Source: Thalassotalea_H castellviae
GTDB lineage: Bacteria > Pseudomonadota > Gammaproteobacteria > Enterobacterales > Alteromonadaceae
Assembly (NCBI RefSeq): GCF_031846185.1
Contig: NZ_JAVRIF010000001.1
Span: forward strand, 558,001 to 622,000
Direction of reading: 5' to 3'
DNA: 64,000 nt
The stretch's first letter is position 1. Each line of letters begins with the position of its first letter. The notes beneath the pieces were generated by a model. That model saw only the letters and a program-made list of their open reading frames with translations. It was not told where the DNA came from and did not search any database. The position numbers and the translations under genes were made by a program. Positions 7,903 through 15,902 of this stretch are shown here, piece by piece.

Positions 7903-9228
7903 CTAAAAGTCATATTGCCCACCTATCCAAAATTTATAGCGGCTAAATTCATATAACGAAAGATTACTATTATTGTTTAAATAACTAAGTTTAGAGAACA
8001 AACGCCATTGGGTATTATATTGATACCCCAACTCTAATTCGGCGCGAAAAAAGCTATCATCGCGGACAATATTAAACACTTTGTCTGGGGCATTATATTC
8101 TCCCGTTAAATAATCAATAGAAGCTTTATAATGCCATAATGGTGTTAGCGTTTGCTTCAGACTGTACCCTACCCCCCAAAAATCTCTACTTGAAAAGTCA
8201 TTGACTGATTGCTTGGCATTTTCTTTTCCAAATCGAGCGGTAAAACGATGAGTGCCATTATAAAATGGTTGTTCTAGCCAAGCTTCAATTAACGATTGCT
8301 GTTTGTTAAGAAGGGTTTCTTGATTATAATCTTCAAAAGCGTGTGAGTAATCGACGCCTAATCGACTGTCTTGCCATATTATCTGGTTAACACCAATTTT
8401 TCCGCCATAATAATTCAGAAAGTCTTCGCTATCTAACCATAGTGGTCGATAAAAAAGACTCGCATTTATCTCATAATTTTTTATTCGAGTTTGATAGCCA
8501 GCAAACAAACTTGCAAAGCTTTTAGAAAAGGCTGATTGCTCGGAAAATTCAACATGTAATATTGAGGCAGATGCATACCATTTAGCTAGTTGATCTATCG
8601 GTTTTACATACAATGTTTGTCCTTGAATATTATAAAATGAACTGCTTATTTCTCTACTATTCTCAAATAAACGTATTTGGCCTAGCAATGGCAATGTAAT
8701 AAATTCATCTGAACTACCATTATTTGCATTACTGTCTGTACCAAATCCTGCTCTTAACCAATGACGCCAATGGCCATTTGATTCACCTGTGCGTTTTTCT
8801 ATTGCCGCAAGATATTGATTCACAATGGTTAATAATTTTGCAGTGAGTTGCTGTTTAGAGAGTAGAGAAAACTCTGTTTTTGCACCTTGAAAGTTTTTCA
8901 GATCGTAATAACTAATTGCCAAGCCTAATCTAGCATCAATTGAGTTGGGTTTTACAAACAACACCCGCTCAAACGCGTAAACGGCTTGATTAAACTCCCC
9001 CACCGCTCGAGCCGCCAATGCGAAGGCTAAATCAAATTGAGGATCACCTTCATGTTCACTCGCAGCCTCGGTGGCTAGCTGAAATGCTTGAGCTGATTGT
9101 TGAGATTTTAATAACGAAAGTATTTTTTCAGGCGAGGTCGCATTTGCCATCACAAAGTTGCTATCAAGCGATAACAATAAAAATAGAACCAGCCAAGATC
9201 TGTTATTTTTATAATAAAGTTTATTCAT
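7903..9228 (-). CDS. TPR plus outer-membrane beta-barrel protein, Slam/DUF560-like (copy 1)
   Basis: First gene of operon 1, 441 residues. A signal peptide (about 1-29) is followed by about three TPR-like helix pairs (30-150, including FERVLFVKPNSIDARLGLA). A roughly 290-residue domain of alternating hydrophobic strands then ends in aromatic phenylalanine (GGQYDF), the usual signature of an outer-membrane barrel. TPR plus barrel is the plan of Slam surface-lipoprotein translocators (DUF560). Here the same operon encodes a lipoprotein, which fits, but the Slam assignment is inference. Conserved with copy 2: FDL/FDF in the TPRs, GxDxNxNxG, and ENSREIS before the first long strand. Confidence 0.75.
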   Translation of the reverse strand: MNKLYYKNNRSWLVLFLLLSLDSNFVMANATSPEKILSLLKSQQSAQAFQLATEAASEHEGDPQFDLAFALAARAVGEFNQAVYAFERVLFVKPNSIDARLGLAISYYDLKNFQGAKTEFSLLSKQQLTAKLLTIVNQYLAAIEKRTGESNGHWRHWLRAGFGTDSNANNGSSDEFITLPLLGQIRLFENSREISSSFYNIQGQTLYVKPIDQLAKWYASASILHVEFSEQSAFSKSFASLFAGYQTRIKNYEINASLFYRPLWLDSEDFLNYYGGKIGVNQIIWQDSRLGVDYSHAFEDYNQETLLNKQQSLIEAWLEQPFYNGTHRFTARFGKENAKQSVNDFSSRDFWGVGYSLKQTLTPLWHYKASIDYLTGEYNAPDKVFNIVRDDSFFRAELELGYQYNTQWRLFSKLSYLNNNSNLSLYEFSRYKFWIGGQYDF

Positions 9229-9274
9229 TTGCTTAAGTTACTTGCGTATCTAATAAATGATTTTTATTAAAAAA

Positions 9275-9303
9275 AGAATAGTCACTACAATGCTATTAAG
9301 CAA
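9275..9303 (-). promoter_or_regulatory. Candidate promoter of operon 1
   Basis: Read on the minus strand, TTGCTT (9303-9298) and TATTCT (9280-9275) are 17 bp apart. They lie about 45 bp upstream of the TPR-barrel start at 9228. Both boxes are imperfect, so this is a plausible site only. Confidence 0.4.
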
Positions 9304-9515
9304 ATTAACATACTGGTAACATATTTATGAGGGAATTTTAAATGACCAAATCAGGAGAAATTATGAGTAAACTCCCCCGTTAACCCTAGTTATTCATACT
9401 TTATTTTATTGGGTTAAGATAGAGAAACATTCTCATCCTGCAGTTCAAAATTTTGACAATCGTTAACTTTGCTATGATCAGCATCTTATAAGTTCAATCG
9501 TCAAATTTCATCGAT

Positions 9516-9544
9516 AAAAAAAGCTTGCCAAAGCAAGCTTTTTT
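9516..9544 (-). terminator. Terminator of adk
   Basis: A perfect hairpin with arms AAGCTTGC and GCAAGCTT and a four-base loop is flanked by A and T runs on both sides. It lies about 50 bp past the adk stop and could work in both directions. Confidence 0.85.
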
Positions 9545-9595
9545 CAAATTGATAGGCATAGTTTTACCGCAACTATCGCGTGGGATATATTGTTG

Positions 9596-10240
9596 TTAGC
9601 CTAATTTTTTCGCTAATAAAGCACTTACTTCATCAACAGGCTGAGTGCCATCAATAGTCAAATATGAGCAAGCACCTGATGAAGCTTCAGCTTGATAATA
9701 ATCTACTAAAGGTTTTGTTTGTTCGTGATAAATACCTAAACGTTTACGAACGGTTGCTTCTTCATCATCTGGACGGATAGATAATTCTTCACCCGTTTCA
9801 TCATCCTTACCTTCTTCTTTCGGCGGATTATAAACCACATGATATACACGACCAGAGCCTGCATGAACTCGACGACCTGCCATACGCTCAACGATAACTT
9901 CATCCGGTACGTCAAATTCAATAACACTATCGACAGCAACACCATTTTCTTTCATGGCATCCGCTTGTGGGATAGTACGAGGAAAGCCGTCTAATAAAAA
10001 TCCTGCTTTACAGTCATCTTCTGCAATACGTTCTTTTACAAGACCGATTATTAATTCGTCAGAAACTAATTGACCTGAATCCATCACGGCTTTCGCCTTT
10101 TGACCAAGTTCTGTACCTGCTTTAATGGCCGCACGAAGCATGTCGCCAGTTGAAATTTGTGGAATGCCAAATTTAGCCATTAAAAATTGTGCTTGAGTAC
10201 CTTTACCAGCGCCTGGAGCACCTAACAAAATTATTCGCAT
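9596..10240 (-). CDS. adk: Adenylate kinase
   Basis: A 214-residue protein, the standard length of the long-LID enzyme. It interconverts ATP + AMP and 2 ADP in the cytosol. The P-loop GAPGAGKGTQ is at residues 7-16, the AMP-binding STGDMLR at about 30-36, FLLDGFPRTIPQA at about 81-93 and GRRVHAGSGRVYH at about 122-134. The LID has no Cys4 zinc site, as usual in gammaproteobacteria. It follows htpG on the same strand, as in E. coli, and has its own strong terminator. Confidence 0.98.
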   Translation of the reverse strand: MRIILLGAPGAGKGTQAQFLMAKFGIPQISTGDMLRAAIKAGTELGQKAKAVMDSGQLVSDELIIGLVKERIAEDDCKAGFLLDGFPRTIPQADAMKENGVAVDSVIEFDVPDEVIVERMAGRRVHAGSGRVYHVVYNPPKEEGKDDETGEELSIRPDDEEATVRKRLGIYHEQTKPLVDYYQAEASSGACSYLTIDGTQPVDEVSALLAKKLG

Positions 10241-10424
10241 AGAATGTTACCCTATATGTTTAATATACTTATTTGGCTGTAAAACTAACGTTAAGAAGAA
10301 AATACTCAGGTAGTTTTACCTAATAATTTAACAGCCAAATCAGTATGCTTTATTCTTTTTAAAAGTTGCCACACTATACATATTCACTTGTTGTCTAACA
10401 AGTAGCATTTCATGGTATACAACA

Positions 10425-10449
10425 AAAAAGGGGCAAAAAAGCCCCTTTT
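10425..10449 (-). terminator. Terminator of htpG
   Basis: AAAAGGGGC, an A6 loop and GCCCCTTTT form a GC-rich hairpin about 80 bp beyond the htpG stop. A and T runs flank it, so it may work in both directions. It separates htpG from adk. Confidence 0.85.
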
Positions 10450-10529
10450 ATCTACTAAAGTCTAATCAAACATTTGTTTGATTTTTACTTTTAATCCTTT
10501 AACTAAAAAATGAATAGTTTTACGCTTGA

Positions 10530-12491
10530 TTATTTCGTTAAACTTAACATTAATTTATTTAAGCGAGAAACAAAGCTAGCGGGATCTTTTAAACTACCTC
10601 TTTCTGCTAACATTGCCTGCTCAAATAATACTTCAGTCCATTGCTTGAATTTGTCATCGTCAGTTTCATCAGCAACGTGCTTAACCAATTCGTGTTCAGC
10701 ATTAATTTCAAAAATCGGCAAGGTTTCCGGAACTTCCTGACCTACCGATTGCATTAATTTAATCATTTGACTACTCATATCATGCTCATCAGCAACAATA
10801 CAAGCAGGCGAGTCGGTTAAACGTTGCGACAATTTAACGTCTTTCACTTTACCTTCTAATGATGTTTTAATGCGCGAAACAACGGAATCAAACTCTTGTT
10901 CAAGTTTTTCTTGTGCTTCTTTTGCAGCTTCATCTTCCATGTCACCAAGATCTAAGCCACCACGAGTCACTGATTGTAATTGCTTACCGTCTACTTCTGT
11001 TAAGTGGCTAACTAACCATTCATCAATGCGATCAGACATTAATAACACTTCAATGCCTTTCTTACGGAAAACTTCTAGATGCGGACTGTTTTTAGCCGCT
11101 TCAAAGCTGTCTGCAACCACATAATAAATCTTGTCTTGGCCTTCTTTCATACGCTCAATATATTCAGGAATTGAAACATTTTGAACGGCTGTATCTGTCT
11201 CTGTTGAAGCAAAACGTAAAAGCTTAGCAACTTGTTCTTTGTTTGCGTGATCTTCAGCTGGACCTTCTTTTAGGACTTGACCGAATTCATTCCAAAAGAT
11301 TTGATATTGCTCTTTATCTTTATTGCCTAATCTCTCAAGCATTTTAAGTACGCGCTTTGTACAGCCTTTACGGATAGCTTGAGTAATTTTATTATCTTGT
11401 AAAATTTCACGAGAAACGTTTAATGGTAAATCATTTGAGTCTAATAACCCTTTAACAAAACGTAAGTAAGTTGGCATAAACTGTTCAGCGTCGTCCATAA
11501 TAAATACACGTTGAACGAATAACTTTAAGCCGTGCTGTTTTTCACGGTTATGCATATCAAATGGCGCTTTACTTGGAATATAAAGCAAAGATGTATATTC
11601 AGTTTTCCCTTCTACTTTATTGTGCTCCCATAAAAGTGGGTCACCAAAGTCATGAGAAACATGCTTGTAGAATTCTTTGTATTCATCATCAGATACTTCT
11701 GATTTTTCACGTGTCCATAATGCAGTTGCTTTGTTAACCGCTTCCCAAGTAGCAGGGATCGCATCTCGCGCTTCAACGGCAGGTGTAGTTACATTACCTT
11801 CTTCATCTTTAACTTCTTCTACCGCTTCAACCGCAGGAACTTCCGGCGTTAACATTTCAACTTTTACTGAAATGTGATCTGAGTATTTAGTCACAATAGA
11901 CTTTAAACGCCAATCATCAGCAAACTCTGACTCTTCTTCTTTCAAGTGAAGAATAATGTCGGTACCACGGTTTGCTTTTTCTATTTTAGCGGTAGTAAAT
12001 TCACCTTCACCAGCACTTGTCCACTCAACACCTTCACTTGCAGCCACGCCAGCAGCACGAGAACGAACGGTGACATGATCAGCAACAATAAATGCCGAGT
12101 AAAAACCAACACCAAATTGACCAATCAATTGAGAATCAGACGCTTGGTCGCCAGAAAGTTGTGAGAAAAACTCAGCAGTACCAGATTTAGCTATCGTCCC
12201 TAAGTGCTCAATGATTTGCTCTTGGGTCATCCCAATACCGTTATCTGAAATGGTAATGGTATTATTTTCTTTATCGCAACTGACACGAACACGTAAATCA
12301 CCATCTCCTTCATATAAATCTGCTTGAGATAGCGCTTTAAAACGAAGTTTATCAGCAGCATCGGCAGCATTTGACACTAATTCTCTTAAGAAAATCTCTT
12401 TATTTGAATATAATGAGTGGATCATCAATTGAAGCAATTGCTTCACTTCAGTTTGAAAACCATGCACTTCTTTTTGGTCTGTGTCTGACAT
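10530..12491 (-). CDS. htpG: Molecular chaperone HtpG (Hsp90)
   Basis: A 653-residue bacterial Hsp90, an ATP-driven cytosolic chaperone. The GHKL ATPase motifs are intact: E-L-V-S-N-A-A-D-A near residue 40, ITISDNGIGM near 80, the LGTIAKSGT lid and GQFGVGFYSAF near 125. The middle and dimerisation domains follow in normal order. A charged acidic insert rich in EAV and EEG (about residues 215-245) is somewhat longer than in E. coli. Heat-shock control is supported by a sigma-32 promoter at 12568-12595. Confidence 0.98.
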   Translation of the reverse strand: MSDTDQKEVHGFQTEVKQLLQLMIHSLYSNKEIFLRELVSNAADAADKLRFKALSQADLYEGDGDLRVRVSCDKENNTITISDNGIGMTQEQIIEHLGTIAKSGTAEFFSQLSGDQASDSQLIGQFGVGFYSAFIVADHVTVRSRAAGVAASEGVEWTSAGEGEFTTAKIEKANRGTDIILHLKEEESEFADDWRLKSIVTKYSDHISVKVEMLTPEVPAVEAVEEVKDEEGNVTTPAVEARDAIPATWEAVNKATALWTREKSEVSDDEYKEFYKHVSHDFGDPLLWEHNKVEGKTEYTSLLYIPSKAPFDMHNREKQHGLKLFVQRVFIMDDAEQFMPTYLRFVKGLLDSNDLPLNVSREILQDNKITQAIRKGCTKRVLKMLERLGNKDKEQYQIFWNEFGQVLKEGPAEDHANKEQVAKLLRFASTETDTAVQNVSIPEYIERMKEGQDKIYYVVADSFEAAKNSPHLEVFRKKGIEVLLMSDRIDEWLVSHLTEVDGKQLQSVTRGGLDLGDMEDEAAKEAQEKLEQEFDSVVSRIKTSLEGKVKDVKLSQRLTDSPACIVADEHDMSSQMIKLMQSVGQEVPETLPIFEINAEHELVKHVADETDDDKFKQWTEVLFEQAMLAERGSLKDPASFVSRLNKLMLSLTK

Positions 12492-12567
12492 ATGTAAAAC
12501 TTCCTACATTAACTATTTTAAACGATTGGTTAGCGCGAATAAGTTATTAAACGCGTTGATAGTTAAC

Positions 12568-12595
12568 ATGTGGGGTTTAGGAAAGTTATTTCAAG
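12568..12595 (-). promoter_or_regulatory. Sigma-32 heat-shock promoter of htpG
   Basis: On the minus strand, CTTGAAA (12595-12589) is a perfect -35 element. After 13 bp comes CCCCACAT (12575-12568), one base from the CCCCAT-T -10 consensus. The expected start is about 70 nt before the htpG ATG. Confidence 0.8.
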
Positions 12596-12629
12596 GAAAA
12601 ATTATAGGTATTTAGCTAGTTTCTTAAAA

Positions 12630-13427
12630 TTAATGTGGATACAAAGCTTTATGTGACTGTCTAATTTTCTCGACGATATAGGCAGGGGTTTCTTTACTTA
12701 ACGCCATACAGATGGGCGCTTGGTTCATTTCATCAAAAGTATAGACTTTTTCAACTGTGTCTTCAGGTAAACCAAGTTCTTTTATTAATTGAAAAATAGC
12801 CATTTCTGCTTCAACAATCAAGTCCACTCTATTTTTAAGAAGCATCAATATATTCGAGTCATTAGTTGCGGTTAGCTGAAGGTTTACCCCTTCTTTCATT
12901 CCTTTACTTATAAAAAATTCATGAGGAAAAGTGCCTCTGGTTAAATTAATAGTGTAATTTGCCAGATCATTAGCCGCGTCTATTTTTATATCTTTTCGTT
13001 TGGCTAGTTTATATACAGAATGAACCGGTCTTTTAGCAATTGGACATATCCAATGTAATAAATCTTCTCGTAATGGCGTGCGAAAAATAGAGTAAATTAA
13101 CGTATTTTTATGGGTTCTGGCATAAGAAAAAGCCCGTTGCCAAGGATAAAGGTTAATTTCATAGTCGATATTAGCATGATCTAAAATCGCTTTGACTAAA
13201 TCGGTAGAGGTACCAACAATCTCTTGATTTTTATCAAAATAATTAAATGGAAACCAAGTTTCTGTCACAACAGATATAGTATAATCATCAACTTGATTTT
13301 CGTGAGTTTCTTCATGTCCAAAACTAGATTGAACAAAAAGCATTAAAGTTAAGACAGCATAACGCCAAAACAGTTGTTGAACAGTTTGGTTTTTTATCTG
13401 CTTATTGATTTTCGTTGTTTTTTGCAA
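12630..13427 (-). CDS. Periplasmic amino-acid-type solute-binding domain protein (SBP_bac_3)
   Basis: A 265-residue secreted protein. The signal peptide is preceded by a basic N-terminus and cut near SSFGHEE. The two-lobe family 3 fold is recognisable from ISVVTETWFPFNYFD, STDLVKAILDHANIDYEINLYPWQRA and the hinge NYTINLTRGTF. The start is TTG with an AAGG ribosome site; no nearby ATG fits. No permease or ATPase gene is adjacent, so it is probably an orphan binding protein used in sensing rather than in an ABC importer. It lies between recR and htpG together with a second gene of the same class. Confidence 0.8.
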   Translation of the reverse strand: MQKTTKINKQIKNQTVQQLFWRYAVLTLMLFVQSSFGHEETHENQVDDYTISVVTETWFPFNYFDKNQEIVGTSTDLVKAILDHANIDYEINLYPWQRAFSYARTHKNTLIYSIFRTPLREDLLHWICPIAKRPVHSVYKLAKRKDIKIDAANDLANYTINLTRGTFPHEFFISKGMKEGVNLQLTATNDSNILMLLKNRVDLIVEAEMAIFQLIKELGLPEDTVEKVYTFDEMNQAPICMALSKETPAYIVEKIRQSHKALYPH

Positions 13428-13483
13428 AGGATACCTTTTATACTTATTTTGTTTTACTCAAGTTTGTGATGCTCATTATTGTG

Positions 13484-14287
13484 TTAATTCAGTAAGAAAA
13501 ATTGACTATTTAACTGAGACGTCACACCTTGGCTTGATAACTGTTTTAAAGCTTGTTGAAACTGATACACTTTACTTTGTTTGCTTAATATATATTCGCG
13601 ATTGTCGAGTGATTTTACTCGCTTAGCATCAAAATCATCATTATAACGTTCATCAGCAAAGCTAGATTTTCTTGAAAAACCTAAATGAAGAGCCTCATAA
13701 CTTTCGTTCAAAGGATACACTTTAATATTTTCATAAGGGTGAAGTGCTAAATAGTAATGAATAGCATCTTCGTTATAAAAATAAAAATCTACTTGTTTTT
13801 TACTAATTAATTCTACAACTTGTGCAATCGATAAATCGTAACCTGAGCGCATAAATACGCCATATTTTTCACCATCAATCGGTTTAGCGCCATGTGCAAT
13901 GAGTAAGGTTTTTCCTTTCATTTCAGCTAACGATTGCACAGACTTAGTATCAAGATGTGAAATCACAGCAGATCGGCTTTTCAAGCCGCTGTCAATAAAA
14001 TGCAGATACGTTTCCCTTTCATCGGAAAACCCTAACCCTGGATAAAAATCGACTTCACCTGTTTTAAGCATATGTAAAATACGTTTTTTAGGCGCTCGAA
14101 TGACTTTAAGTTGACAGCCAATATTTGCTAATGCTTTGCTATATAAAGCATAGTAAAGTCCTTGATGATTCGGCGCTTCGGCAATAAAAGGTAAACGCTC
14201 TGAGGTTCGGTACCCCATCAACATTTCACACGCTTGGCTCGATGTAGTTAATAAAAAGATTAGTAAAAAACAGTATTTTAAACGCAT
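13484..14287 (-). CDS. Second solute-binding-like periplasmic protein
   Basis: About 268 residues with a clear signal peptide (KYCFLLIFLLTTSSQAC, cut after SSQA). The body resembles a family 3 solute-binding protein (MGYRTSERLPFIAEAP; LYYALYSKALANIGCQLKVI; GEVDFYPGLGFSDERETYLHF). The cysteine next to the cleavage site is probably not a lipobox. An alternative ATG lies three codons upstream; neither has a good ribosome site. It is distinct from the next gene downstream, with which it may be co-transcribed (56 bp gap). Ligand unknown. Confidence 0.75.
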   Translation of the reverse strand: MRLKYCFLLIFLLTTSSQACEMLMGYRTSERLPFIAEAPNHQGLYYALYSKALANIGCQLKVIRAPKKRILHMLKTGEVDFYPGLGFSDERETYLHFIDSGLKSRSAVISHLDTKSVQSLAEMKGKTLLIAHGAKPIDGEKYGVFMRSGYDLSIAQVVELISKKQVDFYFYNEDAIHYYLALHPYENIKVYPLNESYEALHLGFSRKSSFADERYNDDFDAKRVKSLDNREYILSKQSKVYQFQQALKQLSSQGVTSQLNSQFFLLN

Positions 14288-14451
14288 ACACAACATTTAT
14301 GTACAATCTCATCTTTAAATCATAGAATAATTTGCCGTAAAGACAAAGCTTAACACTGAAGTAAATTCACATTATCAAAGGTCAACGTAGTGAAATTAAC
14401 GGGCAAATAACTTACCTTGCTAGCCAACATATGCAAGTTAAAGATAATCAC

Positions 14452-15057
14452 TTAAAAATGATAATTTTTCCGTCCAGACAGCGCATGTGAAAGTGTATTT
14501 CCATCAACATATTCTAGCTCACCACCTACAGGTACACCGTGGGCTATACGTGATATATTCACTTGGTATTTTTTGGTCAATTCAGCAATATAATGTGCAG
14601 TAGCCTCACCTTCTACCGTTGGATTTGTCGCTAGAATAACTTCTTTAAATTGGTTTTTCGCAAGCTGAGATTCCAAAATATCAAGCCCTAAATCATCGGG
14701 GCCTATCCCATCTAACGGAGATAAGTGCCCCATTAAAATAAAATATAACCCTTGAAATTCGCCTGTTTGTTCTATCGCAATAACATCAGCCGGCGTTTCC
14801 ACTATACAAAGTTGTTCGCTGATTTTTCTTTTGGGGCTTAAACAAATATCGCAAAAGTCAGCTTCGGTAAACGTTCTACATTGTTGACAATGGCCAATGT
14901 TATCCATAGCTAAAGCTAAAGACTCCGCAAGTTTTTTACCACCAATACGATTTCTTTCCAATAAATGAAACGCCATTCGTTGTGCAGACTTTGCACCAAC
15001 GCCAGGTAAACATTTAAAGGAATGGATAAGCTCTTGTACCAAAGGACTAAATTTCAT
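14452..15057 (-). CDS. recR: Recombination mediator protein RecR
   Basis: A 201-residue RecR, which with RecO loads RecA onto SSB-coated gaps. It shows the helix-hairpin-helix CLPGVGAKSAQRMAFHLL (about 20-37) and a Cys4 zinc finger C-x2-C...C-x2-C (CQQC, CDIC at about 57-72). The Toprim segment follows (CIVETPADVIAIEQTGEF). I chose MKFSPLVQ as start because the family begins there; four more codons from a TTG are possible. In E. coli it follows dnaX-ybaB; here an FAH-family gene sits upstream instead. Confidence 0.97.
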   Translation of the reverse strand: MKFSPLVQELIHSFKCLPGVGAKSAQRMAFHLLERNRIGGKKLAESLALAMDNIGHCQQCRTFTEADFCDICLSPKRKISEQLCIVETPADVIAIEQTGEFQGLYFILMGHLSPLDGIGPDDLGLDILESQLAKNQFKEVILATNPTVEGEATAHYIAELTKKYQVNISRIAHGVPVGGELEYVDGNTLSHALSGRKNYHF

Positions 15058-15143
15058 AAACATCAACAACGTTTGATAGAAAAGTCGATAGTCTAACTGA
15101 GTTTGACGATAATATTAATCATTTTACTTGGTGTAATCGATCT

Positions 15144-15755
15144 TTATTGAGCCAACCACTTTTTCGAAACGAGTATGTTATCTTCAACAAGTATTTTACC
15201 TTCAAACGTATCACCTTGATTAACAACACCAACGCCTTTAGGCGTGCCTGTCATCACTATATCGCCATCCTGTAAAGTCATAAACGTCTGAATTTCAGAT
15301 AAAATTTCATTCGGTTTAATCATCATAAGTTCAACACCACCTTGTTGAATTATATGGTTATTGATTTTAAGTTGTACGCGCAAAGTTGGTGCTATTGTGT
15401 CGATGGCAATAAATTCACTAAAAACCACCGAACCATCAAAGGCTTTAGCTCGTTCCCAGGGTAGTTTGCTAGCTTTTAGCTGGCTCTGCAAAGCTCTTTT
15501 TGTTAGATCTAACCCCACGCCAACCGCCGAAAATCGACCTTGTTGATAGAGAAAACAAATTTCTGCTTCATAATGTAAGCATTCTTGATGAAAGGCTTTT
15601 AAAGTGGTTGAAATCGCTGAATTAGGCTTTAAAAAAACAACCATTTCATCAGGTACCTCATTGCCCAGTTCAGTAATGTGTTCAACATAATTGCGTCCCA
15701 CACATACCACTTTGCTTGGTATGATAGATTTATTCTCAAGTAAAATACTGTTCAT
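15144..15755 (-). CDS. Fumarylacetoacetate hydrolase family protein (YcgM-like)
   Basis: A 203-residue single FAH fold. KVVCVGRNYVEHITELGN near residues 14-31, FLKPNSAIS near 42, and the metal-binding HYEAEICFLY (residues about 62-71; E64/E66 type ligands) are seen, with GDIVMTGTPKGVG near 165. Members act as acylpyruvases or oxaloacetate tautomerases; the short length fits the YcgM/FAHD1 group. A strong AGAGGA ribosome site supports the start. It could be co-transcribed with recR (86 bp gap). Confidence 0.9.
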   Translation of the reverse strand: MNSILLENKSIIPSKVVCVGRNYVEHITELGNEVPDEMVVFLKPNSAISTTLKAFHQECLHYEAEICFLYQQGRFSAVGVGLDLTKRALQSQLKASKLPWERAKAFDGSVVFSEFIAIDTIAPTLRVQLKINNHIIQQGGVELMMIKPNEILSEIQTFMTLQDGDIVMTGTPKGVGVVNQGDTFEGKILVEDNILVSKKWLAQ

Positions 15756-15815
15756 GTTTCCTCTTTCATGGAAGGCTACCGCCGATAACTCTCATGCTTG
15801 TAATTTAAAAAATAA

Positions 15816-15838
15816 AAAGAGCTGGTAAACAGCTCTTT
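15816..15838 (-). terminator. Terminator of the BNR-repeat gene
   Basis: AAAGAGCTG, a five-base loop and CAGCTCTTT form a hairpin 65 bp past the stop of the gene at 15903. On the minus strand a T-rich run follows. Confidence 0.75.
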
Positions 15839-15902
15839 AATTATTTGGTAATGGCTTATCACACTTAACTTTGTATTTTACTTAAATCAAGTGTCGATAT
15901 CA

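Larger units (their letters stand above)
9229..9595. other. Intergenic region between operon 1 and adk
   Basis: It holds a candidate minus-strand promoter for operon 1 (9275-9303) and the adk terminator (9516-9544). The middle (about 9310-9480) contains a 13-codon frame with a GAGGG site at 9341-9382, which is too short to call. There is also a TTGACA at about 9455 on the plus strand without a well-spaced -10 box. I recognise no riboswitch or RNA gene. Confidence 0.6.

Noticed and set aside
9341..9382. A 13-codon plus-strand frame with two good ribosome-site-like sequences (GAGGG and AGGAG), which might be a leader peptide.
   Set aside because: Too short to judge, no regulated structural gene follows on the plus strand, and no attenuator-like hairpin is visible after it.
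9451..9480. Plus-strand TTGACA followed by TATGAT, looking like a strong promoter.
   Set aside because: The spacing is only about 14 bp and no plus-strand gene lies downstream before the adk terminator.
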